Shown here: in pieces, positions 48,339 through 60,262 of the stretch
How positions within the stretch are numbered: the stretch's first letter is position 1
Layout of the letters: every line of letters starts with the position of its first letter
Assembly (NCBI RefSeq): GCF_000699445.3
Contig: NC_067197.1
Coordinates: 21,993,809 to 22,057,808, forward strand
Reading direction: 5' to 3'
DNA length: 64,000 nucleotides
Origin: Schistosoma haematobium
Taxonomy: Eukaryota; Platyhelminthes; Trematoda; Strigeidida; Schistosomatidae
The notes under the pieces: model-generated
Seen by the model: the letters and a program-made list of their open reading frames with translations, nothing else
The model's database searches: none
What the model was told of the DNA's origin: nothing
Program-made: the position numbers and the translations under genes

Positions 48339-49346
48339 TCAGCTCCGTACAGTAGAACAGCCTTGATATTCGTATTGAAGATTGTGACTTTGATATTGGT
48401 TGAAATTTGTTTCGTGTTCTATGTGTTTTTTCAATTGTAGGAATGCTGTCCTTGCTTTGCCAATCTTTACTTTTACGTCTATATCTGATCCTCCTTTCTC
48501 ACCGATGTTGCTTCTCAGGTATGTGAAGGATTCGACGTCTTCAGCAGCTGTTTCATCAAGTGTGATTTGATTAGTGTTCTCCGTGTTGTATTTGAGGACC
48601 TTGGTTTTCCCCTTGTGTATGTTGAGGCCTACTGATGCAGAGACTGCTGCTAAACTGGCTGTCTTGATTTGTATTTGTTCGTGTGTATGGGATAGGAGGG
48701 CTAGGTCATCTGCATGGTTCAAATCTTCGAATTGATTGCGAGCTGTCCAATATATCCCGTGCTTTGTATTAGATGTCGTGTAATTCATAATCCAGTCGAC
48801 CACCAGAAGAAAGAGGAAGGGGGGAGTAGGTAGCTCTGTCTGACTCCGGTACTTATTTGAAATGCATCTGTCAGCTGTCCTCCATGAGCTGCGGATAATG
48901 TTGACTATCTTCTCAGGAACTCCATGATGTCGAAGAAGCTTCCATAATGTTCTTCTATCTACACTGTCAAAAGCCTTTTCATAATCAATGAAGTTGGTGT
49001 ATGGTGACGAGTTCCACTCAACTGATTGTTCGACTATGATCCATAGCGTCGCAATTTGGTCTGTGCACGACCGATCCTTACGAAATCTAGACTGTTGATC
49101 TCGTGGTTGGGCGTCTACTGAGTCCTCCATCCGGTTCAGCAACACTCTGTCAAAGACTTTCCCTGGTACTGACAGTAGTGTGATGTCTCTTTGGTTCCCA
49201 CACTTGCTTATATCTCCCTTTTTGGTATCTTGATGAGATCTCCTTATTTCCAGTCTGTCGGTGGCACCTGTTCTTCCTCCCAAAGCTACCTGTCCCATAT
49301 CTCCAACTGTTCTAGCTTTTTTCCTTGCCGTTGCTAGCTCTTTCAT
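48339..49346 (-). pseudogene. RTE reverse transcriptase domain
   Basis: A 335-codon open piece of the RTE polyprotein. Recognisable motifs by residue: NQRDITLLSVPGKV (51-64), RDQQSRFRKDRSCTDQIATL (82-101), FIDYEKAFDSVD with the first catalytic Asp (119-130), PFLFLLVVDWIM (176-187) and HADDLALLSHT (211-221), which carries the catalytic ADD with His in place of the usual Phe/Tyr. Between residues 160 and 176 the protein reads as nonsense (SNKYRSQTELPTP), while the neighbouring frame gives the expected GVRQ-type motif; two compensating small indels therefore bracket a 16-residue patch. The first Met is an internal residue, not a start: upstream homology continues in other frames. Dead copy. Confidence 0.88.
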
Positions 49347-50129
49347 ATATTACTGTTTGTCGGCTCTAATGCTACTTTTTTCTTGCTCTTGTATATTTAC
49401 CTTGTGCCTTGACTTTATCTGTTCTTGTTTATTTGTTTTCACTTGCTGTTTTCTTGTTCTTCACGTCTTGAATCTTGTCCAAGTTTTTGACGGAGATCAA
49501 TTCCTTATGATGGTGCTTCTTGTGACACAGAATATTCTGGCAAGTTAATACTTTTTTGATCCCTTTCCGATTTTTCTCCTTCGTAGTTTCTTCTTCTTTC
49601 AGTAGATCCTATGAGGCTTGTACCCTGTTGTTAAAAGTTATCTTGAATTCATTAAATTTAGTAGTATCTGAAAGGAAGGTGGTATTGAACCTTTGTAATG
49701 CTGTTTATCCAGTTGTCCGGTGCTTCATTAGCTTCAATTTCATTTTGGTAACCACTAGGTGGTGACCTGAAGCTACGTCAGCTCCTCTCCTGGTTCTCAC
49801 TTCTTCCATCGGCCTTATGGATTTCTTATTGATACAAATGTGAGCTACCTAGTTCTCCGTGGTGTGGTCCGTTGAAATTCATGTAGCTTTGTGTATGCGT
49901 TTGTGTGGGAATACTGTGTCCCCTATAAACAGTTTGTTGAACACACATAGGTTTGTAAATCTCTCTCTATTTTCGTTTCTTTCTCCCAGTCTCTGACTTC
50001 TCATGATATCTTAATCACCGTTTTTGTTTATTCACATCAAGATCGTCAGGTTTTTTCTGAGCACTTCTCTATGATCAATCGCAGCCTCTCGTAGAGCTGA
50101 TCTTTATCGTCGTCATTGCTATAATTGGT

Positions 50130-50490
50130 GTGTGCATAACATTGGATAATATGCATTGTGATTCTCTCCTCATATGTTTTGAAGGATGCTTTGATGATCC
50201 TGGATTCGAGAGATTCCCATCCTATAAGTGCATTTCGTGCTTCTCTGGACAGAATCAGAGCCAGTCCATCAGTGTTTGGAGCATTTTACTCTTCGTGACC
50301 GGAGTACAGCAGCACCTCTCCCAAATCTAACCTTTTCTGTTCAGCTTGAGTCCAATGTGTTTCACTGATTCTGAGCACCTCCAAGTTTTATCTCCTCATT
50401 TTCGTTGCTGTTTGGAAAGTCCTCCCGGTCTCCCACATTATTTGGAAGTTTCATTTACCTATATTAATTGTTGCTATGATTTTTAGATGG
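50130..50490 (-). pseudogene. RTE AP-endonuclease remnant
   Basis: On the minus strand, split by stops and frameshifts, I read MWETGRTFQTATKMRR, then EVLRISETHWTQAEQKRL, LYSGHEE and, further on, ALILSREARNALIGWE and ERITMHIIQCYAHTN. This order (WETGR, SETHW, YSG, Y-A-P/H-T) is that of the N-terminal APE endonuclease of RTE-type elements. Catalytic residues cannot be judged because of the breaks. Confidence 0.7.
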
Positions 50491-50740
50491 GGTATCGGCC
50501 TCGTGACTTCCGAAGAATCTCTGCTTTCATTCTGAGGCGTCATAATCCTTTCTTCGACTCCCAGGGTATATTTTAAATTTGTTAATCTGTTTATTTTAGT
50601 TAGCGCTTTTTAGTAAGGTTATTTTTCCATAGGATGGAATGCCGACCCCATGCCCGACTTTCCTCCTTTATGTTGGTTTGGCATCGGCAGTAACTCTAGA
50701 AGAGCTACTGGAGAAGTCACACCGTAAATAGATTCCCTGT

Positions 50741-51124
50741 TAATATGGAATAAGGTGTTTACGTATTTGGTTTGTAGCTGCAATCATGTAAAAAACCTAT
50801 TTCATTAATATTTTAAAGATTATCAACAATTAAGAAACTGTAAAATCAATATTTCTGGTAATACATCAAAAGACATTTATCTTGGTTTTTTTTAAAGAAC
50901 TGTAATGACAAAACATGAAAAGATTTGAAATGGCAGATAAAGCCTGTTTTCCTGATTACTGATATTATATTCAAGGTTTTTCATATTATTTGGTAAAATA
51001 TACATACTTGATTCTTCATATGAACTTGAGTAGTTTGTCTTGTTATTAATGAAAACTTTTAATCGATTGGAAAATACGTAGGTTTATTTATTCAGTATTC
51101 TCTTCCTTTTTTTTCTCTAACCAG
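50741..51124. other. AT-rich stretch leading into an exon candidate
   Basis: Nothing recognised until the strong pyrimidine tract at 51098-51120 in front of the exon candidate. Confidence 0.45.
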
Positions 51125-51251
51125 CTAATCAAATTACTTTTAGCAACCAACCATTCTTTTTAAAACTAGAAAATCAAGAACAAAGTGTGAAGGAGAGAGA
51201 AGGAAGAGAAAGTAGTGATACATCCGTTGTATCTAAACTTACATTCCTCAG
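51125..51251 (+). CDS. Candidate internal host exon, unknown gene
   Basis: A long pyrimidine-rich acceptor (TCTTCCTTTTTTTTCTCTAACCAG-like, ending 51124) precedes a 127-nt open segment that ends at a donor CTCAG/GTATTT (51251/51252). After two carried-over bases it encodes NQITFSNQPFFLKLENQEQS, then a charged KEREGRESSD stretch and TSVVSKLTFL. The other two frames are not as open, and the composition is less AT-driven than the surroundings. Both ends leave two bases, consistent with an internal exon. I do not recognise the protein. The nearest exon candidates on the same strand are 8 to 14 kb away, which would be normal for schistosome introns. Confidence 0.5.
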
Positions 51252-53690
51252 GTATTTAGAAAGTATTATTCCAACCAAATTGATTATGTTGTTATCAATC
51301 TGGTTTTTTATAAAAATGTCTTTTTAGGACAAAACTCATTCTGATTAGCATAATGAAATTATACTTCCAGTTTTATATCACTATTTGATATTTCTGTTAT
51401 TAGAGAAGTGTCATTTTGATGATAAACGTTATTCTTGTTTTTTAAAATAATTTAAGATGGTTACAGAGTTAGTATTGGTGTTCATTTAGAAATTTTCTGA
51501 ATGCATGGAAATGCAAACTACTTATCTTTGTAACTGTAGATATTTTCAATAAGCTAAAGACTTCGTTTACAAGAAATACTTTTCAAGACAAACTGTAATT
51601 GTTTATATTTAAGCTTGCCTATTCCTTATTACCTTGAAAACATCTAATGTTTAAGTCTATTATATACAGTCAGTTTGTTACTGCAAATTATGTGGTGAAA
51701 TAATTTTATTAAAACCATACATTTGATTAGTATATATTTTACATTTTATTTTAGCAATTATAAATGATGACCAAAACATGACTTGCTTTTGTAATAATGT
51801 TCAGGATATGAGTACGTACGTATGTGTCACTTGTGAATAAGTAGGTCGAATGGAATGGACAGTTAGGATCAAGCAAAATATAAACGTTTGGTTTAATGAA
51901 AAATGCAAACTAAGTTTGAAGTAAAGTCTAAACTCATATCTCATATGTATAACATGACATTGATTCATGAAGACACTAGTTAATGTACAGAGAAGTATAT
52001 ATGTTTCGCAAACTAAGTGAAATATAGAGTTTTAATCATTAAGTGACATCTATTAAACAAAGTTTTGCATTTTTCCTATCATGGTAAACGAGATGATGGT
52101 GAAATGAGTATATTTCTATATTTAAACAATGAAACGAATTTCTTTTGTTTCAAGTCTTTTCTCCAGTCGCAAGTAGCCTATGATATTCACTGGAAAAGAA
52201 CAATCTAAACATCACAAATAACCGAATATTTATAAATAGTCTGTCTTCTTTTATCTTTCATTCAAAAGAGTTCAGTTTTCAAGAAGAATCGATGGAAAAT
52301 TAAGGGCGGAACTGAAAAGAAGCTGTTTTAAAGTTAGACTGGTTTCATTGTACAAAACTAAATGTTCATTTAATCATTTTAGTTGTGGACCAATATATTC
52401 CCGAGGTAACCTCCAGTCTGATTAATGGATTTATGTGGACGTTCCGTAACTAGTAAATCAAAAGAACTTATGGAAGGGTTCCCATAAATTTTTCTGAATA
52501 CTCCCGGAAACGTATGTCTATAAGGCAGTATAGTTGTGGATAATGAACATTATATTTACACCTATGAGGCCCTCGTAGTTACGAATAAATGGCCGACATC
52601 AACTCTTTTTCACCAAGGCAACTGTTGTTGAATATTCACGTCCTGTTACATATACAGAAGGAAATTTTGTGGTATGCATTTTATTGCCATGCTAGTCGCA
52701 ATCTAATCAAATGATGTTTGCGGCTTACAGTATGTTATTTTTAAAACATTAATTTGATTGTTTGATTCTAAATATGTCGACTAATTAAGAAACCGATTAA
52801 GTGCATTGTAGTCATTACTGTTTCTATTGGAAAATATATCCATATTTCTACTCTGGATGACATTTTTTTCACTATAAAGCTCATCCACCTTCAGTACATT
52901 TAATCATATAATCAGTACCATATGCCACTTATTATGATTTTTGTTCGGCTTTCAACGTGCGTGTCAACGTCCCCTACCAATATACGTCAAACCATTTTTA
53001 TAATTAGGTTAGTCAATGAAATTTTAGGCTGTGTGTAGCGGATTAGAATCCTTGTAATAGATTGAATTCGCTTTATTCAGTCAATCTTATTATTCTTACT
53101 CTGTTTTCTAAATGTATCAAGCCATCAAAATGTATGAAATATTTGTTTTATCCTCTAAATATCACACTAATTTCATATTACACCTTTTTAAATCTTATTT
53201 TACTGACTTTGTTCAGACGATTTTCATCATACTTAATTCCTTTACTATCAATATTATTACTGTAATTTTGACCCCTTCATCCTGCTTGCTCCTACTTTTT
53301 GTGTTGATATGAAAAGTGGTAGAGCGAGTCCATGAACATTTACATCAGAACCTACTTGGTTTATGACTTATAGACATATATCTATTATTATTGATCCGCT
53401 TTAAAGAAATAATAACTTAACAACATATTCATATATACATTTACTTTTCTAATGAAATATTACAATGCTTAAGAATAATAACAATCTTAATGTGTGATTG
53501 TGAAAACATTTAGGTAGATATTCTTTATATAACACATTAATAACTAATTTGCAAATAATAAAAATAAGATTTCTGGGTGAATATACATACATCTTCCATT
53601 GAATGATATTGGTGAGTAGACATGATTAAGTATAGTGTAATCAAAGTTATGTAATAAAAACTACATGACAAATATCAGTCTTTACTCATC
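51252..53690. other. AT-rich stretch, no gene recognised
   Basis: If the exon at 51125 is real, this is intron. Overlapping short frames at 53062-53312 are hydrophobic, AT-driven and unconvincing. Confidence 0.4.
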
Positions 53691-53734
53691 CTTTGATAAT
53701 TTATATTTAGACTAGATTTTGATAGAGTTTTGTT

Positions 53735-53825
53735 CTCTGACCTGGATGGTTTGGTCGTGGAGCTTTCATCGTTCTTCTGAACGACATCATCAGCACAAAC
53801 TTCAGATAGGAATCTAATTTTATAA
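53735..53825 (-). ncRNA. Penelope-type hammerhead-like motif
   Basis: On the minus strand CTGATGA (plus coordinates 53787-53793) is followed by a strong hairpin (UCGUUC, loop AGAA, GAACGA) and then GAAAGCTCC (GAAA at 53764-53767). Both core boxes are intact, but stem II starts with an unpaired UG against U. The surrounding TGGATGGTTTGGTCGTGG block suggests a Penelope-like repeat, without coding sequence. Confidence 0.45.
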
Positions 53826-54105
53826 TGATAATTTCAAGATGTAAGAGTAAAATACACAATGTAATTTTCTATTTAAAAATTAAATGTATTTCAAGTAGAG
53901 AATATCCCAGACAGTTTGATTTTGTTTACATTAGCACAATGTTTCTATTAAGTCATTTTAAGTAGTGTATAGTTAAGAATAAAGTAAGAACATTAACAGT
54001 GGTGCTTAATGATTAGAATGAAAAGAAAGTAAAATTTAATAGAGCAGAAAAACTGTGTTTCACTGAGATCTTGAGATAAGAAAAATATTTAGATACTGAT
54101 TATAT

Positions 54106-54381
54106 TGTAGTGAACGAGAACACGAGTGGGGATAATAGAATGTATTTGAATACAAAGTTTCAGAACATATAAGTAAAATCTGAGAATCATACAGTAAATA
54201 TTTCATTTGCAAAATGTCAATCAATCGTCTCAGACTTCACTGTTTCTTCATTTCTACATCAATCATTCTTTGTTCTCGTTCTCTTTTCTTCGATCTTCTT
54301 AACCTTCTGCAACCAGACATTTCACTTTTGATTGATGATACGTATTACTTATATCTGTCGACATCAGTAGCACACACTACA
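54106..54381 (+). mobile_element. Solo LTR, TGTAGTG family, copy 5
   Basis: 276 bp, TGTAGTGAACGAGAACACG to GCACACACTACA, with a perfect 4-bp target duplication ATAT (54102-54105 and 54382-54385). A short open frame inside it is LTR sequence. Confidence 0.8.
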
Positions 54382-54385
54382 ATAT

Positions 54386-55200
54386 TACAATGTCTCACCC
54401 AACGTTTCAAATTATAATGTCTAATTTTTCATATATATACCATACTAAATCTTCTGTATCAGAAAACAATCTTTAACCGACTTGATTTATGTGCATTTCA
54501 TAAACTTCTTTGCTTAAGTATTTATTTTAGTTAAGCACAGAGAATCTTGTCAGACCGAAGGCTTTATGGTGACTGTCAACTTAGTTTCTTATTGTAACTG
54601 TAAAGATTATTTATCTTAACAAGTTTTAATGTTAATTTATTTCTGCTATTTTGGTTGTATCCGTGTGGTCGTTTCCATCCACAAAACTACTCATCAAAGT
54701 CAATTCTATTTGATTACACCATTACCTTACTTGGGTAATAAACATTATACTTTCCGAAAGTGTAGATAAAACATTCATCATATGGAAATGTTCCAACTAA
54801 TAACCTACATATATGAAGTTTTGATTATAATATATCCGTATTCTTAGTAATTTTCTGTAGTTTTTTTCTGTAAAATATTTGCCAACTATACTTTAGTATT
54901 CCATTTTTATTCTAGACAGTTTTAATGCTTGACATCATTGATTGTAAATCGCAGAAACAATATTCATTTACCGAAACTTGTTACTAAACGAATATTTGAC
55001 TAGAAAAAAAAGAATTAATTATTGGATTTCATTCATACGTTTTAATCACTATGCAAGATTGTTTAAGATGAATAATACTTAAATGATTTCATCGAAGGGA
55101 TTGATTCAACTCATATACATTAAATAAATGAATGTAATTCATTATTATCTGACCAGTTTTGTTTAGTAAATGTCTATAAAGAAATTAGACAATATGTTAT
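54386..55200. other. AT-rich stretch, nothing recognised
   Basis: No frame or repeat recognised. Confidence 0.45.
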
Positions 55201-55202
55201 TT

Positions 55203-55420
55203 GCAAGCAAAGATGGATAGTGGCTAGCAATGGAATCCAGGACGCGCGTTTTGTCCCATTTGGGACTCATTAGCTGAATGTGCCTGCATCTGGAAGTTGA
55301 TATTCACTCTGAGTCTCAAAACCAGTAACATTCGCTTCAAACAGAATGATCAATTGCAGTCTTAAAATTTAATGGGAAGATTTAAGCAAAACGATACCAA
55401 GTGAATATGTTATTTGATTA
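55203..55420. mobile_element. Sm-alpha-like SINE, inverted composite (copy A11)
   Basis: The left part (55203-55342, minus strand) holds the end block, ribozyme and part of the tRNA-like region; the right part (about 55343-55420, plus strand) is the linker (GATCAATTGCAGTCTTAAAA, GATACCAAGTGAATATG). The ribozyme in element sense is CTAATGAGTCCCAAATGGGA then CAAAACGCGCGTCC: stems II and III are perfect, but G5 and G12 are both A. Confidence 0.78.
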
Positions 55421-57380
55421 GTAAGAAAATGTTTTGAGATTTAGTTTTAATACCAAGTTTTGTTTAATGTCATAGTTCAATAGGAAAGGACTAGTCATAA
55501 AGAATTTCCTGAATACTGAGTAAGTAGTAATTTACTAAATGTTATTTTTTATGAGTTCGGCGTATCTTTCAAATCTCAAAATTCAAGACAATACTCTTTA
55601 TCAATTGATAAATGTCAATACAAGGCTTTTTGTTCCTTTAAAAAAAACAATTATTGCAAGTTACATATACTTTTTAACTCATTGTAGACTCAAATGTTTT
55701 GTTACTATATTGTCAATGGCGACATACTGTTGTATTATTACAATATAAATATCGTAACTGCTAATCATAATATTATTATACACTTTACTTGTGATTTATT
55801 TACATGGTACTGCAGTAAACAGTTTCACCGATAGAAAAGCAAATAGTTGGAGTTTGTTGATATTTGATTTTCTTTTGATATAATTAAGTCTCATTTCGAT
55901 ATTCAGTTACTTTATACGTTAAACATCTTCATGTTTCATCTCATCATTTGATTTAGTATTTTTGTTTATACTTAAAAGTAAATCGAGATAACCATTTTTA
56001 AACTCTTGAATTTATGATTCCTTGATTCAATTCTCAGTCCAAATATCAATACTAGGATGTAGGGACTTCAGAATGATGAGTTTTAAACGCGTAAGAACCC
56101 ACATTTCATAATCTGTAGTTGACCATTATCCAAAATATTGATATATATGTCTATTAGAAAGTAATATTAAAAATTGAGTTTGTGTTTTGAGATGAGATGA
56201 GATATTCCATATTCGGTTGATTTAATGATCTGATTATGGCTCTAGTAGATTTATTTGTCATGATTATAATGGGTCACTGTAGACTGTTGAAAGACATTTT
56301 AAAGCTAAACTCAAGGAATGGCTATCTACATTTTGTTGCTGAATCAATAACATTTTTATTGTCCATCATGAAATCTTCAAACTGGATAAATTAACCAAAA
56401 TTTTACATTTAAAAAATGTTTCTGACAACGGGGTTATTAGGTTCTAAAATGATAGAAAACGTTTTCTGTTTTTATATTCCAATACAATTATTAAAAGAGC
56501 CAATTAAAGTGATGTTATTAGGATTGTTGTCAATTTCATCATCGTTCATATTAGAAACGGTCGTAGTAAAAATAATGTCACAGACATTAATATCAATCTC
56601 ATAATCATCGTCTACAAATCATTATATAAACTTTCCTGTTTATTATGCATAGTTCATTTGCCTAATAATTATATTTGCTAGAAAGCTCTATATTCATTAA
56701 CTTAATTATACAGCAGCTATGTTCCCCACTGTTTGTTAGTATCATCATTTCATTTTTCTGGAATCAGACCATAAAAAATGAGATCATAAGTCATATGATA
56801 TGTCCATTTAGGAAGTTATAAATTTATAGGACAGCGTGAATCAAATTTATGAATGTTCATGAGTAATTAGGATGTGGTTAACAATTCATTATCGAAATCA
56901 CATTATATATCCGATTCCATACTTTTATAATAATAACCTGAATTAAATCACTCAAGATTGTTAGTGTTTACAGTAAATATTCACTGAGTCCTTTTTATAT
57001 AAAACTCTCAATTACATCACACAATGATCTGTGAAAACACTGCATTTGGTAAAGGTGACTGATCATTATAATGCTAAATAGATTATGCTCTGCAATTTAG
57101 TTATGTTAATGACATACATCCTCAATACATTAGAGTTGAATCTTAATAAAAACAATGCGTTCATTGATAACGTCGAAAATAACTGCTCAGAAATTCGAAT
57201 CATTGAACTATATAACGATATCTACTGAATACCTCATCACGTGCTGAATATTGGACGAAATATTTTTCAATATATTCAATTGTTGATAAAACATCAAGAT
57301 ACATTTCGAAAATGATAATAAAACTATCCAATTATATATATATGAACAAAAATATTTTTTTGACTTTGATCAATAATCGA
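55421..57380. other. AT-rich stretch, one weak exon-like patch
   Basis: On the minus strand 56472-56610 gives an open, Asn/Asp-rich peptide (DDYEIDINVCDIIF..., NMNDDEIDNNPNNIT...) after a TTTGTAG acceptor-like site, ending in TAA. The composition is what AT-rich DNA also gives by chance, so I do not call a gene. Confidence 0.35.
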
Positions 57381-57384
57381 TTGA

Positions 57385-57545
57385 TGTTATATCATCATTA
57401 AAAACCAGGAAACACTGAACCAAAGGTCTTGGGTTAGAACCCTACGTACATGATCGTGAATACGCACATCTGATGAGTCCCACACTACGTCGAAACGGCC
57501 TAGTTTTTCAATGATGGTCTAACATCAATCAATCTATGATTTCAA
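57385..57545. mobile_element. Family B ribozyme SINE, fold-back form (copy B8)
   Basis: The left end (ATCATCATTAAAAACCAGG) is a minus-strand piece of the 3' tail; the right part is plus strand with CTGATGAGTCCC (CTGATGA at 57470-57476), CGAAACGGCC (GAAA at 57492-57495) and AATGATGGTCTAACATCAAT. Between them lies GGGTTAGAACCC, a relic of the B box. Both core boxes are intact; stem II has two mismatches, and the cleavage-site/stem I side is deleted. Confidence 0.7.
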
Positions 57546-59270
57546 TTAAAAACTTAACAATCTCCACATTCCCATACTGATAAAAATTATTTTAACTCTT
57601 TTCTCTCTTTCATTTAAAAAAGGTCATTTCAATTATCATTTATTAAAATAAAGTATATAAACTGGGACATTGAAATGAAATTGTCTTTTTCTCCTGAAAC
57701 GTAGTTCATCTTATGAACTCGTATGAATTTTTTCGTATATAAACTATGGAAAATCAGTGTTCACTAAAATTTACTGATTGATATATAAAAGAAAGTAATT
57801 GTTCAGTATATGGGAATGATACACTTGAAAGATTATCTGGAATTCACAAACATTGATTGGAAGGCAAAGCATACATCAGTGATGACACTATACTAGTAAT
57901 AAACTGAACAACATTTCCAATAGCACCTGAGCTCATTCTGTATTTTATCAAAACGTTAGCAGTTTAAAAAATATATCACATTAAGTCATACATCATTGAT
58001 GGTATTGGATGGTTGTTGAAGTTTCTATTACAATGTCACCGAATTTGAAAATGTGAATTAGTTTATGGCAACTTAACAATCTGAAGGTGTTATGAGCGTT
58101 GTAAGACTTCATGACATCAATCGATTTTATATGAGATCATTATGTCTACTGATAAAGTGTATTAAAATAGAATGGTATTATTTATAGAAATTTATTCTAC
58201 TGTATGAAAATAGAAGTTACGAGAAGTTGAACTGAAGATTTCTATTTCGTTTCTTTCGCAATGTACCTTTGTTTATGTCTACACATTTGCGCATAAATAC
58301 TTACCTGGCACTCAGTGTATAAAACATTTTTCATTATCCATCTAGTTAGCAATTCTTCAAAGACACCACCCTGTCTAGGTGACTGTATGTCAACTACATT
58401 CGTAAGGTCATATGTTTCATAATCTCAATGACCTTTTATGTTTCCGTAGACGAAATCCATTTATAAAGCTCGTACACAAGCAACATAAATCCATGAGCAT
58501 ATTTACAAATCGATAAATATAAACATAGATCCGAGTGATAACATTTAGTGATTGGATGATTCAAGACATTTTGAAAGATGAAAATTGAAAAATACCCAGA
58601 ACAAGGGTTTCGCTTGGTCCTCATCAACTAAATACAACCTTTATTATTTTAAAAAACCAGAAATTACGCACATAAATCAATGATACTTTTATGAATGAGA
58701 TTGTTCAGAAATGGATATGTATCATCATATTGGGGAGACGATTTAAATAAAGTCAATGTGATTGAACAGATGGACAGAAAAGTTAATGACTGCAAATAAG
58801 TGACATAATAATTTTTAAGTAACTATTTCAATTTCCACTCAACTGATTTCGATCTGAGGTCACACAAGGTATTGCGTCTTTGTCGAGAATAAATTTGATG
58901 ACCATATAAATCACCACGTTATATATATGTTCTGTTAGGACACCGTTGATAACAGACCGTACTAACAAGGATGAGCGATTTTATTCATGAATGAATTCGA
59001 ACAAATAAAAGAGATCATACGGTTTATCTATAATTAAACAGATACCATCATTTCGGAGAATGAAATCATCATCACATTAGTTTGAAGAGTTCATTTTATG
59101 AAATAAAACAAATCCTTAAAATCCTTTTAGCATGTATACAATCTAGAATTGTCATATTTATTTTAAAAGAGCAAGACGTTGACGTTTTTTGTTTTATCAA
59201 AGTCTTGATTAATACTGTTCAAGGAATTCGTAAAAAATATTGTTTTTAAACTACCTAAATTTTACTTGTT
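57546..59270. other. AT-rich stretch, nothing recognised
   Basis: No gene or known repeat supported on either strand. Confidence 0.45.
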
Positions 59271-59274
59271 GGCT

Positions 59275-59400
59275 AAGTGTTCTAAAGATTAAGTGCTTGT
59301 TAATAGATTTCAAGGTCCTATTTTCGATACCTGATGATGTCCTGGATGCATACTGCTCAGAAGTTCTACATTAAGACTGAAAAGTTGTCTAGTGTTTTTT
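59275..59400 (+). mobile_element. Family B SINE, strongly decayed (copy B9)
   Basis: GGCTAAGTGTTCTAAAGATT followed by AAGTGCTTG parallels the tRNA-like A-box region of B7. Then GGATGCATACTGCTCAGAAG, ACATTAAGACTGAAAAGTTG and TCTAGTGTTTT follow in the order of the ribozyme region. No core box is intact. Confidence 0.5.
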
Positions 59401-59697
59401 GACTTTTAACAGTTGTTTAACTAAAAGGAGACCATGATGTTAAGTATAACTGATATTTATTTTGCAAGGTATTTATTTAATAGCAGTTTTCTGTATTATA
59501 CACTTTTAGATTCAATTAAACAAAAGTTGGCTAAAAGGAGAGTTATCGTAAATTGAACAATATGTGGCTTAAATTCCATGTAGCCAAAAGGATTATTATA
59601 ATTAAGAACTATGTTAAAATGTTTGTGGACTTTTGTTACTCTTCAACATTTGAAAATCACATTCTTGAATAATCAATCTACCGTGACCAATTAACTA

Positions 59698-60030
59698 ATG
59701 GTCGTGATTCAGACCAATACACATGATAATGTTATGGATGTAATTCAGTCAGATAATAATAAAACAAAAAAAGAAATCAATACTCATCCTAATAATTCTA
59801 CATTTTATGATTCTAGTCATTGTATATCAACTAACAATGTATCCAGTCAAAACTATTCTACAAATGATGTAGACAATCAAATATTGATTGATAACCAAAA
59901 TGAATCGAGTTCACTTAATAACAATAATGAAGAACTATTAATTGATAGATTATATAAACGAAGACAATTGTTGTTACAACATTTATCTGTAGAAATACAA
60001 AAATATGAACAATTATGTTGGGATGAAATG
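59698..60030 (+). CDS. Candidate first coding exon, unknown gene
   Basis: An ATG with G at +4 and an in-frame TAA two codons upstream opens a 111-codon frame that ends exactly at a consensus donor, GAAATG/GTAAGA (60030/60031). Residues 1-77 are Asn/Ser/Thr-rich and probably disordered, as is common in schistosome proteins. Residues 78-111 (EELLIDRLYKRRQLLLQHLS and on to YEQLCWDEM) form an amphipathic, probably coiled-coil helix. Reading on through the donor gives a hydrophobic 18-residue tail that looks intronic. A helix of this kind ending ...LC.xE occurs at the start of CUPID-type domains, but that is only a guess. Longest unassigned frame in the window. No downstream exon found before 64000. 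Confidence 0.5.
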
Positions 60031-60262
60031 GTAAGAGAAAAGTTTGGTGTTATTAGTATCATCTTTAAATGTTCATTTACTTCATAATTGTGATTGATTT
60101 CGTTTGTTTTTATTAATTTTGTTAATTTATAGTATAAATGTAAACAACATTATGATCATTTATGATAGAGGAATTTTTATTTACTCAATATTCGGTAGTT
60201 ATGAAATATAAACTGGAAATATAATAATAATCGAATTGATTGATCTTAAATTTATTTCACTG

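Larger units (their letters stand above)
47928..50740 (-). mobile_element. Decayed RTE-clade (SR2-like) non-LTR retrotransposon
   Basis: About 2.8 kb on the minus strand, markedly less AT-rich than its surroundings. Order in element sense: a 5' part at 50490-50740, apurinic-like endonuclease remnants (50130-50450), a linker with many stops (49350-49780), reverse transcriptase (48339-49346) and a C-terminal tail (47928-48176, containing [14 protein letters not shown]). The layout with one APE-RT protein fits RTE elements such as SR2. Frameshifts and stops throughout make it inactive. The 3' end near 47928 lacks a clear simple repeat. Confidence 0.85.
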
